A stretch of DNA of 64,000 bases from Saccharopolyspora indica (GTDB lineage: Bacteria; Actinomycetota; Actinomycetes; Mycobacteriales; Pseudonocardiaceae). The notes below the pieces were generated by a model, which did not search any database, was not told the DNA's origin, and saw only the letters and a program-made list of their open reading frames with translations. Every line of letters starts with the position of its first letter. The first letter of the stretch is position 1. The position numbers were made by a program, and so were the translations under genes. This document shows positions 24,524-32,458 of the stretch, one piece after another. The stretch lies in contig NZ_JAQGLB010000001.1 in NCBI RefSeq assembly GCF_027853965.1, positions 248,001 to 312,000 of the forward strand, given 5' to 3'.

Positions 24524-25605
24524 GACATTCCTCCGGCGTGCGCGGCGGCCCGCTCGGCCAACGAGGCCGTGGCGTCCGCGAGCCTGCTGCGCGCGTGGGC
24601 GATCACGGCGGCGCGGACGTCCTCAGCCGGGGTGGGGACCGCGGTCGGTTCTGCGGTGATCCGCGTGTCGCGCACCGACAGCGTTCGTTCGGCTGTCGGC
24701 AGCAGGAGCGCGGTCGCCGGAAGCACCGCTTCGCCGGTGAACCGGTTCTCCACCCGCCGCAGCGGCACTTCCACGCCGAGCCGGGCCGGGCCGAACCTGG
24801 CGAGCAGGACGGGCGCGAGCGGCGGCTCGTGGTGGGGGAACTCGACCGTCGGAGCGGCCGGAACGGACACCGACAGCACGGTCTCGCCGCCCCGGCGGCC
24901 GATCGTCCACCCGGCGCCGCCCATCGCGTCGAGCGTTTGCGCGGGAACGTCCGCCCAGTTCAGCGAGCTGGTCCCGGTGGCGGCGGCCAGGTGGGTGCCA
25001 CCGGCCGCCAGCGCCCAGTCGGCCTGACCGGGCACCCGCGCCGCGTCGAGCTCGACGCCGTGGTCCTCGGCGAGCGAGCGCAGCTCTTCGGCCAGCTCGA
25101 TCGCACCGGCCGCGAAGACCGCGTGTTCGGCGAGTGCTTCCACCGCGCTCAGCGAGGCCGCGTCGAGCGCCCGCTCGACGCAGTCCTCGTCGTCGAGCAG
25201 GTGCTCCAGAGCTGCGGTGGCCACCGCCGTTTCCGCCGCGAGGAGTTCCCGGGACAGCGGAGGGATCGCTGCCTGCGCGGAGGCGGGCCACCACGCCGCC
25301 GCCCAGTTCAGCCGGGCGAGCCGGCGTGCCGCGGGCAGCAGCTCGGGCTCTTCCGGGGGCAGCGGGGCCTGAGTCGGGGCGTCGGCGAGCACGGCGTCGG
25401 CGATGTCGTCGCCGTAGATCTCCCAGAGCCATCCCGCGGCCGCGTCCGGGTCGTGGACCTGCGCGTTCGGGAACGCGGCGCCTGCGGTGACGTCCCAGCT
25501 CAGCAGCGCGCCGCGGGCCTCGACGAGTCCGGTCGTCGCCGGTTCCGGCCAGTCGGTGGCCTCCGCGAGCCGCGCCTGGTCGCCGCTGATCTCGATCCGG
25601 ATCAT
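24520..25605 (-). CDS. Unknown protein, second gene of CHAT operon
   Basis: 361 aa, family not recognised. The first 60 residues look beta-rich, the middle (about 95-185) is Ala/Glu-rich and helical, and the last third returns to strands with repeated RVENRFTGEAVLPAT-like segments. No membrane helix or signal peptide is seen. The start ATG overlaps the previous stop (ATGA) and the stop overlaps the next GTG, so it is part of a tightly coupled unit. It could be an effector-target or sensor subunit; nothing in the sequence decides this. Confidence 0.65.
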   Translation of the reverse strand: MIRIEISGDQARLAEATDWPEPATTGLVEARGALLSWDVTAGAAFPNAQVHDPDAAAGWLWEIYGDDIADAVLADAPTQAPLPPEEPELLPAARRLARLNWAAAWWPASAQAAIPPLSRELLAAETAVATAALEHLLDDEDCVERALDAASLSAVEALAEHAVFAAGAIELAEELRSLAEDHGVELDAARVPGQADWALAAGGTHLAAATGTSSLNWADVPAQTLDAMGGAGWTIGRRGGETVLSVSVPAAPTVEFPHHEPPLAPVLLARFGPARLGVEVPLRRVENRFTGEAVLPATALLLPTAERTLSVRDTRITAEPTAVPTPAEDVRAAVIAHARSRLADATASLAERAAAHAGGMS

Positions 25606-26876
25606 GCCGCCCCCGCCGTCTCCCGGGTGAGCGACTGCTTCAGCCGCTGCCGGTGGTCCATGATGACCGACCGCAGCACCCCGTCGAGCAGGTCCCACAC
25701 CTCGTGCGGTTCCAGCTGCTCACCGCGCAGCTCCCGGCCGTGCACCCGCACCCACAGCCTGCGCAGGTAGGCCTGGCGCACGGTGACGACGTCGGAGCGC
25801 AGGTCCTCGGGCACACCGCTGGCCGCGCCGGGCAGCCGCAGCACCCGGCGCACGTAGGCCTCCCGCTCCCAGCGCGAGCCCAGTCGCCGGTGCGCGGCGG
25901 TGGCCTGCGGCCCGCCCTCGGTGAGCCCGCCGCTGGCTTCGCGGCCGAGCAGCATGGTGAGGCGGCTCCGCTCCTCGCCCAGCTGCCAGGGGAGCGCGGA
26001 GCGGGAGATCTCGGCGCGGACGAGACCGGGCACGGCTTCCATGCTCTCCCGGTGGAAACTGCTGGTGAACGACGCGAAGAGCCGCTCGAAGATGGAGCGG
26101 TCGAAGGGCTTGGGGAGCCGGTTCTTCGACGCGTGGTCGCCCAGTCGCGGCGGCTCGGGCAGCGGCAGGTCGGTCAGCCCGTGGTCCCGGGCGGCTCCGC
26201 GCACGCCGAGTTCGGCGGACGCACGAGTGCCCGCGGCGGTCTTCAGGAGCCGGTCGAAGGCGTCGCCGTCGGCCTCGCCCGCACCGCAGCTGTCCAGGAA
26301 GTCCGCGACGGAGGTGGTCTCGCCGGGTTCGGGGCTCGGCGTCTCGCGCCACGCGGCGTCCAGCAGCTCGGTCAGCGCGTCGGCCTGGTCGGTCATGTGG
26401 CGGCGCAGCTGCGCGACCGTCATGTCCCCGGCCGCGTCGCGGATCTCCTGGACCACCTCCAGCGCGATCTGCCCGGCGTCGGCACCGGGAGCGCCGTGCG
26501 TGCGGGCCAGTTCGAAGCAGCGCTGGAAGTAGAGGTCCTGCGGGTTGCCCTCGGTGATCCGGGCGGCGCGGCGCGCGCGCTTCAGGGCCGCGAACCAGGC
26601 GGCCGTGGCGGTCAGGTCGGCAGCCGCGTCGAGGATGCGCTGCCGCAGTCCGGCGGCGTCGGCCTGGTCGATCCGGCCGCCGCCGAGGTGCGGGTTCTGG
26701 GCGGGCCGCAGGACCAGCGGGTCGAGGACGAGCTTCACGGTGCGGGCGAGCGGCCGGCCGCTGGCGTTGCTCAGCGCCGCCACGCCAGGGCCCAGCTCGG
26801 CCCACGCGGCGGCGACGACCCGGTCGCGAGGCACCGAAGCCGCTGGTCCCGCCGTCTCCGGCGCGTGTGTGCTCAC
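25602..26876 (-). CDS. Unknown helical protein, first gene of CHAT operon
   Basis: 424 aa, mostly helical, charged and soluble; family not recognised. It has a central NRLPKPFDRSIFERLF segment and a C-terminal REAYVRRVLRLPG and EPHEVWDLLDGVLRSVIMDHRQR. The start is a GTG with no ribosome site; TAGACT lies six bases upstream, which would give a leaderless mRNA starting at the GTG. It heads the unknown-unknown-TPR-CHAT operon and is divergent from the gene at 27028. Confidence 0.65.
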   Translation of the reverse strand: MSTHAPETAGPAASVPRDRVVAAAWAELGPGVAALSNASGRPLARTVKLVLDPLVLRPAQNPHLGGGRIDQADAAGLRQRILDAAADLTATAAWFAALKRARRAARITEGNPQDLYFQRCFELARTHGAPGADAGQIALEVVQEIRDAAGDMTVAQLRRHMTDQADALTELLDAAWRETPSPEPGETTSVADFLDSCGAGEADGDAFDRLLKTAAGTRASAELGVRGAARDHGLTDLPLPEPPRLGDHASKNRLPKPFDRSIFERLFASFTSSFHRESMEAVPGLVRAEISRSALPWQLGEERSRLTMLLGREASGGLTEGGPQATAAHRRLGSRWEREAYVRRVLRLPGAASGVPEDLRSDVVTVRQAYLRRLWVRVHGRELRGEQLEPHEVWDLLDGVLRSVIMDHRQRLKQSLTRETAGAA

Positions 26877-27027
26877 CCGGTTAGTCTAGTGAAAGTTCTT
26901 CATCTTCGATGCCGGGCGCGCGACGTGATCCGCGCCTCCTCCGCGCGCGCATTGCTGTGATCGGTAGACGGCATCAGCGCAGCAGACTCGGCGTCGTCCG
27001 AGTCCTTGAAGCGGAAGGGTTGCTGAG

Positions 27028-27798
27028 ATGGGCATCCTCAAGATCGTCAAGTGGGGAATGCTGGCGCTGAGCGTCGGTTTGACGGCGAAGTGGATCGTGT
27101 CGCTGAGCACGACGGGCGAGCTGGTGGGCGTCGGCATGACCGGCCCGATCATGCTGGTGACCGTCGTCCCGATGCTGTTCGCGACGGATCGATCGGTGGG
27201 CGGCGGGGTCAAGGCCAAGCAGTTCCGGGGCGCGGCGATCGGGATCGGCACCGTGGTGTCGGTCCGCCCGACGGGACTGCGGGTCAACGACCAGCCGCAG
27301 CTGGAGTTCGTGATGGACGTCGACACCGAGGACGGCACGACCTTCCGCGGTTCGGCCCGCCAGATCGTCCTGGTCCACGAGGCGGGTGCCGTCCAGGCCG
27401 GGGCGAAGATGCCGGTGCGGTACCTGCCCGGGTCGGCCGACGGCAAGGTCGTGCTCGCCACCGACGCCTCGCAGCAGGAGCTCCAGGCCGCGTTCAACCG
27501 GATCCGGGTCGCCACCGGCGAGATGACCCCGCGCCAGCTGGACATCGCCGAGCGCGGCGTGCCGGGGCGCGCCGTGGTGCTCTCCGCGCAGCCGACGGGG
27601 GAGATCCACCGCGACCGCGCGGTGATCCGCATCGAGCTGCGGGTGACCCGCGCCGACGGCACCACCTTCGACGTCGCGCAGGAGAAGGCGCTGGCGCCCG
27701 AGTTCCTGCCGAAGACCCAGCCGGGCATGGTGATCGACGTGATCTACCTGCCGCACGACGAGTCCGAGGTCGTGCTGTCGGTCCGCGCCAACGCCTGA
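27028..27798 (+). CDS. Membrane-anchored protein with two related domains
   Basis: 256 aa. Two hydrophobic helices (about 5-25 and 32-52) anchor a soluble region made of two similar ~75-residue modules: one with GTVVSVRPTGLRVNDQPQLEFVMDV ending in MPVRYLPG, the other with GRAVVLSAQPTGEIHRDRAVIRIELRV ending in IDVIYLPHDESEVVL. The repeated x-Y-L-P end and central D/E-G-T-T-F turn indicate internal duplication. Such beta domains resemble DUF3592-like extracytoplasmic modules; function unknown. GAAGGG precedes the ATG. Confidence 0.75.
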   Translation: MGILKIVKWGMLALSVGLTAKWIVSLSTTGELVGVGMTGPIMLVTVVPMLFATDRSVGGGVKAKQFRGAAIGIGTVVSVRPTGLRVNDQPQLEFVMDVDTEDGTTFRGSARQIVLVHEAGAVQAGAKMPVRYLPGSADGKVVLATDASQQELQAAFNRIRVATGEMTPRQLDIAERGVPGRAVVLSAQPTGEIHRDRAVIRIELRVTRADGTTFDVAQEKALAPEFLPKTQPGMVIDVIYLPHDESEVVLSVRANA

Positions 27799-27915
27799 AC
27801 CGCTGCGGGACAACGGTGTCCTGGTGCGACTGTCTGCTGCGGACGGTCCGGGAACCGCGGAGCTCTCAGCGGAAAACGCCCTTCGGCGTCGCCCGGTGTT
27901 GCTAGCGTGACCGGC

Positions 27916-27984
27916 ATGTTGATCAACGAAGCCCGCGGCTGCGCGGTGCGAACCCGATTACGCGTGCGCGAAGGCAGGAGGTGA
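27916..27984 (+). CDS. Possible 22-codon leader ORF with a TTA codon
   Basis: ATG at 27916 opens MLINEARGCAVRTRLRVREGRR, ending at a TGA inside the AGGAGG ribosome site of the next gene, whose ATG is four bases further on. A TAGCGT box lies seven bases before the ATG, compatible with a leaderless transcript. It contains one TTA leucine codon, rare in such genomes and often read only when bldA tRNA is expressed. Whether it is translated is unproven. Confidence 0.3.
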   Translation: MLINEARGCAVRTRLRVREGRR

Positions 27985-27988
27985 CCGC

Positions 27989-28945
27989 ATGCCTCCCGGC
28001 TGCCCCACGCTCGACGGCCACGACGACCGGTCGATCGCGTTCCTCTTCGACGCCGTCGATCTCGGCGTGGACTACGCGAAGCTCGACGCGAACGGTTTCG
28101 TCCCGCTCGCGACGATCCTCGGCGCGGACGGCTCGAAGCACATCATGAAGCTCATCGGCGACGATGACGAACCGTGGACGCAGGAGCAGAGCGTGGCCCT
28201 CGGCCGCGAGAAGCTCCGCGACCTCGACGAGGACGCCCACTTCGTGACGCTGATCTACGACGGCTACTTCACCGGTGACGGCGGCCGGACCGAGGCGGTG
28301 TTCGTCGAGGGCCACCAGCTGGACCGCTCGCTCGGCGTGCTGATGTGCCAGCGCTACGAGCGGCGCGGCGACGAGGTCGTGCTGATCGGCAACCCGATGC
28401 TGCTCGACGACGAGCGAGAACCGCTGGTGTCGGCGGACCGCAAGCCGGTCGAGTACCCCAACCTCGGCCCGGAGGCCAAGAAGTTCATGCTCGACACGAT
28501 CGGTGTCGGCATCGAGGACGTGGAACCGGAAGCGATCATCATGGTCCCGTTCGCCGCCGTCGAGGGCCTGGACGGCACGCGTGACATGTGGCGCCTGGTC
28601 GACGACGAGCAGAACCCCACGGTGGGCGGCGGACTGGACTTCGGCCACGAGCAGCTCGCGTCGCTGGACCCGGCGGTGGTCCGCTGCGCCGCGCTGGTCT
28701 GGGGCGGGGACTTCCCGGACGACCAGGACGAAGAAGGCGCGGTGTTCATCGAGGTCTACGAGCTCGGCCGCCCGGCCGGGTTGCAGCTCGTGCAGCCGTA
28801 CCGCCGGCTCGACCACGACCGCATCGCGTACCTGGGCGAGCCGCAGATCATGGAGGAGACGCAACCGCTGGTGCGACCGGAAGAACCGCACCGGTCCGCG
28901 GCCTTCGCCCGGCTCCAGGAGATCGCCGCGCAGAAGCGCAGCTGA
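27989..28945 (+). CDS. Unknown acidic protein with duplicated module
   Basis: 318 aa, strongly acidic, no signal or membrane segment. Two related modules are visible: residues ~85-150 (LIYDGYFTGDGGRTEAVFVEG, then RYERRGDEVVLIGNPMLLDDEREPLV) and ~225-300 (LVWGGDFPDDQDEEGAVFIEV, then PYRRLDHDRIAYLGEPQIMEETQPLV). Family not recognised. AGGAGG precedes the ATG. A short TTA-containing ORF ends at its ribosome site and may couple its translation. Confidence 0.7.
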   Translation: MPPGCPTLDGHDDRSIAFLFDAVDLGVDYAKLDANGFVPLATILGADGSKHIMKLIGDDDEPWTQEQSVALGREKLRDLDEDAHFVTLIYDGYFTGDGGRTEAVFVEGHQLDRSLGVLMCQRYERRGDEVVLIGNPMLLDDEREPLVSADRKPVEYPNLGPEAKKFMLDTIGVGIEDVEPEAIIMVPFAAVEGLDGTRDMWRLVDDEQNPTVGGGLDFGHEQLASLDPAVVRCAALVWGGDFPDDQDEEGAVFIEVYELGRPAGLQLVQPYRRLDHDRIAYLGEPQIMEETQPLVRPEEPHRSAAFARLQEIAAQKRS

Positions 28946-28992
28946 CCACCGCGGGCCCGTGAGCACCGCCCAGGGCTCACGGGCATTCGCGG

Positions 28993-29898
28993 TCAGTCCT
29001 GCCGCAGTTCCCGGGTGAGCGCCCAGGCGTCGGCGACCGGCCCGAGGTGGCCCAGCTTGTCCGGGTTGAGCACGCCGCGGATGGTCTGGATCTTGCCGTC
29101 GAGCACGTCCAGGACCATGACGTTGAGGACCTTCCCGGCCCGGTCGCGCAGGACGGTGCCGGACTGGCCGTTGACCTCGTGCGGTTCGAAGGTCACGCCG
29201 ATCCCGGACAACCGGGGGAAGACCGCGCCCAGCAGGCGGGCCACGTTCTCCGCCCCGGAGATGGTCGTGGCCACCTGCGGGGCCTTGCCGCCGCCGTCGC
29301 CGATCAGCTGCACGTCGGCGGCCAGCAGCTCCCGCAGCTCGCCCACGTCGCCGTCCTTGAGCGCGCCGAGGAACCGCGTCGCCAGCTCCTGCCGCTGGCG
29401 GCGGTCCGCGGCGAACCGGGGGCGGCCGTCCTGCATGTGCCGCCGGGCCCGCACCACCAGCTGCCGGCACGCCGCCTCCGACCGCCCGACCGCCTCGGCG
29501 ATCTCGTCGAACCCGAAGGCGAACACCTCGCGCAGCACGAACACCGCCCGCTCCAGCGGGCTGAGCCGTTCCAGCAGCAGCAGCGCCATCGACACCGAGT
29601 CGGCCAGCTCCGCCGACCGGTCCGGGTCCTGGTACGGATCGCTGAGCAGCGGTTCCGGGAACCACGGCCCGACGTACTCCTCCCGCCGCACCCGCGCGGA
29701 GCGCAGCACGTCGATCGAGATCCGGGTGATCGTCGCCGACAGGAACGCCTTGGTCGAGGCGGGCCGGGTCGACGAGCCGTCGAAGCGCAGCCACGTCTCC
29801 TGCACCGCGTCCTCCGCCTCGCCCACGCTGCCCAGGATCCGGTAGGCGATCGAGAAGAGCAGCGGCCGCAGCTCCTCGAACTCCGCGAGCTTGTCCAC
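28993..29898 (-). CDS. ECF41-type sigma factor with SnoaL-like C-terminal domain
   Basis: 301 aa, longer than plain ECF sigma factors. Region 2 (LRPLLFSIAYRILGSVGEAEDAVQETWLR) and region 4 (SPLERAVFVLREVFAFGFDEIAEAVGRSEAACRQL) fill the first ~170 residues; a NTF2/SnoaL-like domain fills the rest. This is the ECF41 (SigJ-like) layout, in which the C-terminal domain controls activity in place of an anti-sigma factor. Of two tandem GTGs, the one at 29898 is better spaced from GGAG. It is downstream of a carboxymuconolactone decarboxylase gene, the hallmark ECF41 target. Confidence 0.87.
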   Translation of the reverse strand: MDKLAEFEELRPLLFSIAYRILGSVGEAEDAVQETWLRFDGSSTRPASTKAFLSATITRISIDVLRSARVRREEYVGPWFPEPLLSDPYQDPDRSAELADSVSMALLLLERLSPLERAVFVLREVFAFGFDEIAEAVGRSEAACRQLVVRARRHMQDGRPRFAADRRQRQELATRFLGALKDGDVGELRELLAADVQLIGDGGGKAPQVATTISGAENVARLLGAVFPRLSGIGVTFEPHEVNGQSGTVLRDRAGKVLNVMVLDVLDGKIQTIRGVLNPDKLGHLGPVADAWALTRELRQD

Positions 29899-30024
29899 CA
29901 CGACTCCGTTCTTCGGTACGACTGATCATCACCCGTGGCACCGACGTCACCACCGGGTCCCGCCGCCGGTGTGGCGGACCGTCGGCGTGCCGCGCGCCGG
30001 CACACCGACGGTTGTGGAGAACTC

Positions 30025-30072
30025 CCGCGATTTCAAGGGAAATCGGATGTCCGACTTCCCTTGAAATCGCGG
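30025..30072. terminator. 22-bp near-perfect hairpin
   Basis: CCGCGATTTCAAGGGAA pairs with its complement and the stem continues through TCGG/CCGA, 21 of 22 pairs around ATGT. It lies between the decarboxylase gene and the sigma-factor gene on the same strand, so it should end the first transcript and leave the sigma gene on its own promoter. It may also be a dispersed genomic palindrome. Confidence 0.65.
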
Positions 30073-30098
30073 AGGAGGGGACGAACCCCGTGTCGGGC

Positions 30099-30575
30099 TC
30101 AGCCGAACTGGCCGGGTTCGTAGGAACCGGCCGGCTGCTGGGTGATGATGTTGAACCGGTTCACCATGTTCATGAACGAGACCAGGACGACCAGGGCGGC
30201 CAGCTGCTCCTCGTCGTAGTGCTCGGCGGCCCGCTTCCACAGCTCGTCGCCGACACCGCCGGCCGCGTCCGCGACCCGGGTGCCCGCCTCCGCCAGTTCC
30301 AGCGCGACGCGTTCGGCCTCGGTGAAGACGGTGGCCTCCCGCCACGCCGCGACCAGGTTCAGCCGCACCGCGCTCTCCCCGGCCGCGATGGCGTCCTTGG
30401 TGTGCATGTCGATGCAGAAGGCGCAGCCGTTGATCTGGCTCACCCGCAGCGCCACCAGTTCTTTCGTCTCGGCGGGCAGCGGCGATTCCTTGAGCGCCTG
30501 GCCCGCCGACATCACGTGCTTGAAGACCTTCGTGGTGATCGGGCCTGCCGCCTGGTAGTCCAGTCGTGCGTCCAC
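30099..30575 (-). CDS. Carboxymuconolactone decarboxylase family protein
   Basis: 158 aa AhpD-like fold: KELVALRVSQINGCAFCIDMHTKDA contains CxxC and the proton-relay His, followed by ERVALELAEA. Likely a cytoplasmic peroxidase or thiol-disulfide enzyme. The start is GTG at 30575 with GAGGAG. Upstream lies TGTCACA-N16-CGTC, matching the ECF41 promoter, and the ECF41 gene lies just downstream. Confidence 0.87.
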   Translation of the reverse strand: MDARLDYQAAGPITTKVFKHVMSAGQALKESPLPAETKELVALRVSQINGCAFCIDMHTKDAIAAGESAVRLNLVAAWREATVFTEAERVALELAEAGTRVADAAGGVGDELWKRAAEHYDEEQLAALVVLVSFMNMVNRFNIITQQPAGSYEPGQFG

Positions 30576-30612
30576 GGTGTGCTCCTCGTGTCGAAGTGCT
30601 GTCACCACCCGA

Positions 30613-30639
30613 GACGGAACTGCGCGCCGTCCTGTGACA
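30613..30639 (-). promoter_or_regulatory. ECF41-type promoter
   Basis: Minus strand: TGTCACA (30639-30633), 16 bp, CGTC (30616-30613), about 38 bp before the decarboxylase GTG. This is the -35/-10 consensus described for ECF41 sigma factors. Confidence 0.75.
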
Positions 30640-30684
30640 TCGACGCGGGTGATGCACGTCTCAGTCGAATCTGTGCCGGTGAAT

Positions 30685-30728
30685 TCTTGCGCGGAAGAGA
30701 AGTTGGCGGTAGCGTCTTCCGCGTAAGA
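30685..30728. promoter_or_regulatory. Paired TCTT-N6-AAGA operator upstream of wrbA-like gene
   Basis: Two 14-bp sites, TCTTGCGCGGAAGA (30685-30698) and TCTTCCGCGTAAGA (30715-30728), are inverted relative to each other (13 of 14 match) and each is itself a near-palindrome. Centres are 30 bp apart, about three helical turns. Likely bound cooperatively by a MarR/TetR-like quinone sensor not present in the window. Confidence 0.55.
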
Positions 30729-30780
30729 GATTTGGTGGGGGTGTTTCGCCGCCCGCCCTCGCGAACAGGAGTCATCAGCC

Positions 30781-31392
30781 GTGGGCAACGTGAAGCTGAG
30801 CATCATCTACTACTCGTCGACGGGTACCGGCACCGAGATCGCGAACACGCTGGCCGCCGAGGCGGAGGCCGCGGGCGCGGAGGTCCGGCTGCGGCGCGTC
30901 GCCGAACTGGCGCCCGACGCGGCGATCGACAGCAACCCGGCGTGGCGGGCCAACGTGGACGCCACCAGCTCGGTGCCGGAGGCCACCGCCGACGACGTGG
31001 TGTGGGCCGACGCCGTGCTGTTCGGCTCGCCGACCCGGTTCGGCAACATCTCCTCGCAGCTCAAGCAGTTCATCGACACGCTGGGCGGGCAGTGGGCGCA
31101 GGGCCTGCTGGCGGACAAGGTCTACAGCGGGTTCACCTCGACCTCGACCACGCACGGCGGCCAGGAGTCGACGCTGCTGGCGCTGTACAACACCTTCCAC
31201 CACTTCGGCGGCATCGTGGTGGCCCCGGGCTACACCGACGGCGCGAAGTTCGCCGACGGCAACCCCTACGGCACCAGCCACGTCGACGCGCAGGGCGCGA
31301 ACAAGGTGGACGACACCACGCGCGCGGCCGCGGCCGTGCAGGCCCGCCGCGTGGTGAGCGTGGCCCAGGCGCTCAAGAACGGCCGCGCCTGA
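30781..31392 (+). CDS. wrbA: NAD(P)H:quinone oxidoreductase, WrbA family
   Basis: 203 aa flavodoxin-like enzyme. The FMN phosphate loop is YYSSTGTGTEIAN; the WrbA-specific GSPTRFGNISSQLKQFIDTLGGQW and FTSTSTTHGGQESTLLALYNTFHHFG segments follow. It reduces quinones by two electrons in the cytoplasm, avoiding semiquinone formation. GTG start with AGGAG eight bases upstream. It is followed by a strong hairpin and then a ring-cleaving dioxygenase, a typical quinone-stress pairing. Confidence 0.92.
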   Translation: MGNVKLSIIYYSSTGTGTEIANTLAAEAEAAGAEVRLRRVAELAPDAAIDSNPAWRANVDATSSVPEATADDVVWADAVLFGSPTRFGNISSQLKQFIDTLGGQWAQGLLADKVYSGFTSTSTTHGGQESTLLALYNTFHHFGGIVVAPGYTDGAKFADGNPYGTSHVDAQGANKVDDTTRAAAAVQARRVVSVAQALKNGRA

Positions 31393-31396
31393 CGAA

Positions 31397-31440
31397 CTCC
31401 GGCCGGGCATTCGGTGGCGCGACCGGATGCCCGGCCGGAG
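31397..31440. terminator. Hairpin between wrbA-like and dioxygenase genes
   Basis: CTCCGGCCGGGCAT pairs over 14 bp with 31427-31440 around a 16-nt loop directly after the wrbA-like stop. It may partially end transcription, so the dioxygenase could be made at a lower level from the same mRNA. Confidence 0.6.
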
Positions 31441-31478
31441 CCCGCGCAGCAGCATCCCGTCAACCGCAGGAGGCGGTC

Positions 31479-32453
31479 ATGTCGATCAGCACAACCGGCT
31501 TGCACCACGTCACGGCCATCGGCGGGAATCCGCAGCGCAACGCCGACTTCTACCTGCGCACCCTCGGGCTGCGCCTGGTCAAGACGACGGTGAACTTCGA
31601 CGACACGGGCACCTACCACCTGTACTACGGCGACGCCGAGGGCCGGCCCGGCACGCTGATGACCTTCTTCCCGTGGGACGGCGTCGAGGACGGCCGCCAC
31701 GGCGCGGGACAGGCCACGACCACCGCGTTCTCGGTCCCGGCGAACTCGATCGGCTGGTGGCAGCAGCACCTCGCGGCCGCCGGTGTGCCGACGAGCCGGA
31801 TCACCAACTCCGACGAGGAGGACCGGCTCGCCTTCCGGGACCCCGACGGCCTGGGCATCGCGCTCGTGGCGCACCCGCAAGGCGACCCGCGAGACCCGTG
31901 GGACACCGCGCTGGTGCCGGGCGAGCACGCCGTCCGGGGCCTGCACTCGGTGACGATGACCGTGGCGCAGGAAGCCGCGACGGCCGAGATGCTCGTCGAC
32001 GACCTGGGGCTGCGGTTCCGGCACCAGGACGGCAACCGCCTGCGCTTCGCCGCCGGTGACGGCGGCCCGGGTGCGCTGGTCGACGTGCAGGTCGAGCCGA
32101 GCGCCCCGCGCGGTGTGGTCGCGGGCGGCACGGTGCACCACGTGGCCTGGCGGGTTCCCGACGACGCCGCTCAGCGGGCGTGGCACGACGAGCTCGAGGA
32201 CAAGGGCTACGACGTCACCGACATCCTGGACCGGCAGTACTTCCACTCGATCTACTTCCGCGAACCCGGCGGAGTCCTGCAGGAGATCGCCACCGACGAG
32301 CCCGGGTTCGGCGTGGACGAACCGCTGCTGGAACTGGGGCGCGCGCTGAAGCTGCCGCCGTGGCTGGAGCCCGACCGCGAGCAGATCCGGGCTTCGCTGC
32401 CCGCGCTGGAGCTGCCCGCCGAGAACAACCCCGAGCTCGCCGAAAGCCGTTGA
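31479..32453 (+). CDS. VOC family ring-cleaving dioxygenase
   Basis: 324 aa with two glyoxalase/VOC modules. The first opens GLHHVTAIGGNPQRNADFYLRTLGLRLVKTTVNFDD (His9 metal ligand); the second has GLHSVTMTV, VHHVAWRVPDD and a C-terminal FREPGGVLQEIATDEPGF with the Glu ligand. This matches the MhqO/LinE-like hydroquinone or catechol dioxygenases. CAGGAGG precedes the ATG. Together with the WrbA-like reductase it would reduce and then open quinone rings. Confidence 0.9.
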   Translation: MSISTTGLHHVTAIGGNPQRNADFYLRTLGLRLVKTTVNFDDTGTYHLYYGDAEGRPGTLMTFFPWDGVEDGRHGAGQATTTAFSVPANSIGWWQQHLAAAGVPTSRITNSDEEDRLAFRDPDGLGIALVAHPQGDPRDPWDTALVPGEHAVRGLHSVTMTVAQEAATAEMLVDDLGLRFRHQDGNRLRFAAGDGGPGALVDVQVEPSAPRGVVAGGTVHHVAWRVPDDAAQRAWHDELEDKGYDVTDILDRQYFHSIYFREPGGVLQEIATDEPGFGVDEPLLELGRALKLPPWLEPDREQIRASLPALELPAENNPELAESR

Positions 32454-32458
32454 ACCGC

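Noticed and set aside
21624..26876. Type III-E CRISPR (Craspase) system
   Set aside because: TPR and CHAT are separate proteins here and there is no gRAMP/Cas7 gene, repeat array or reverse transcriptase in the window.
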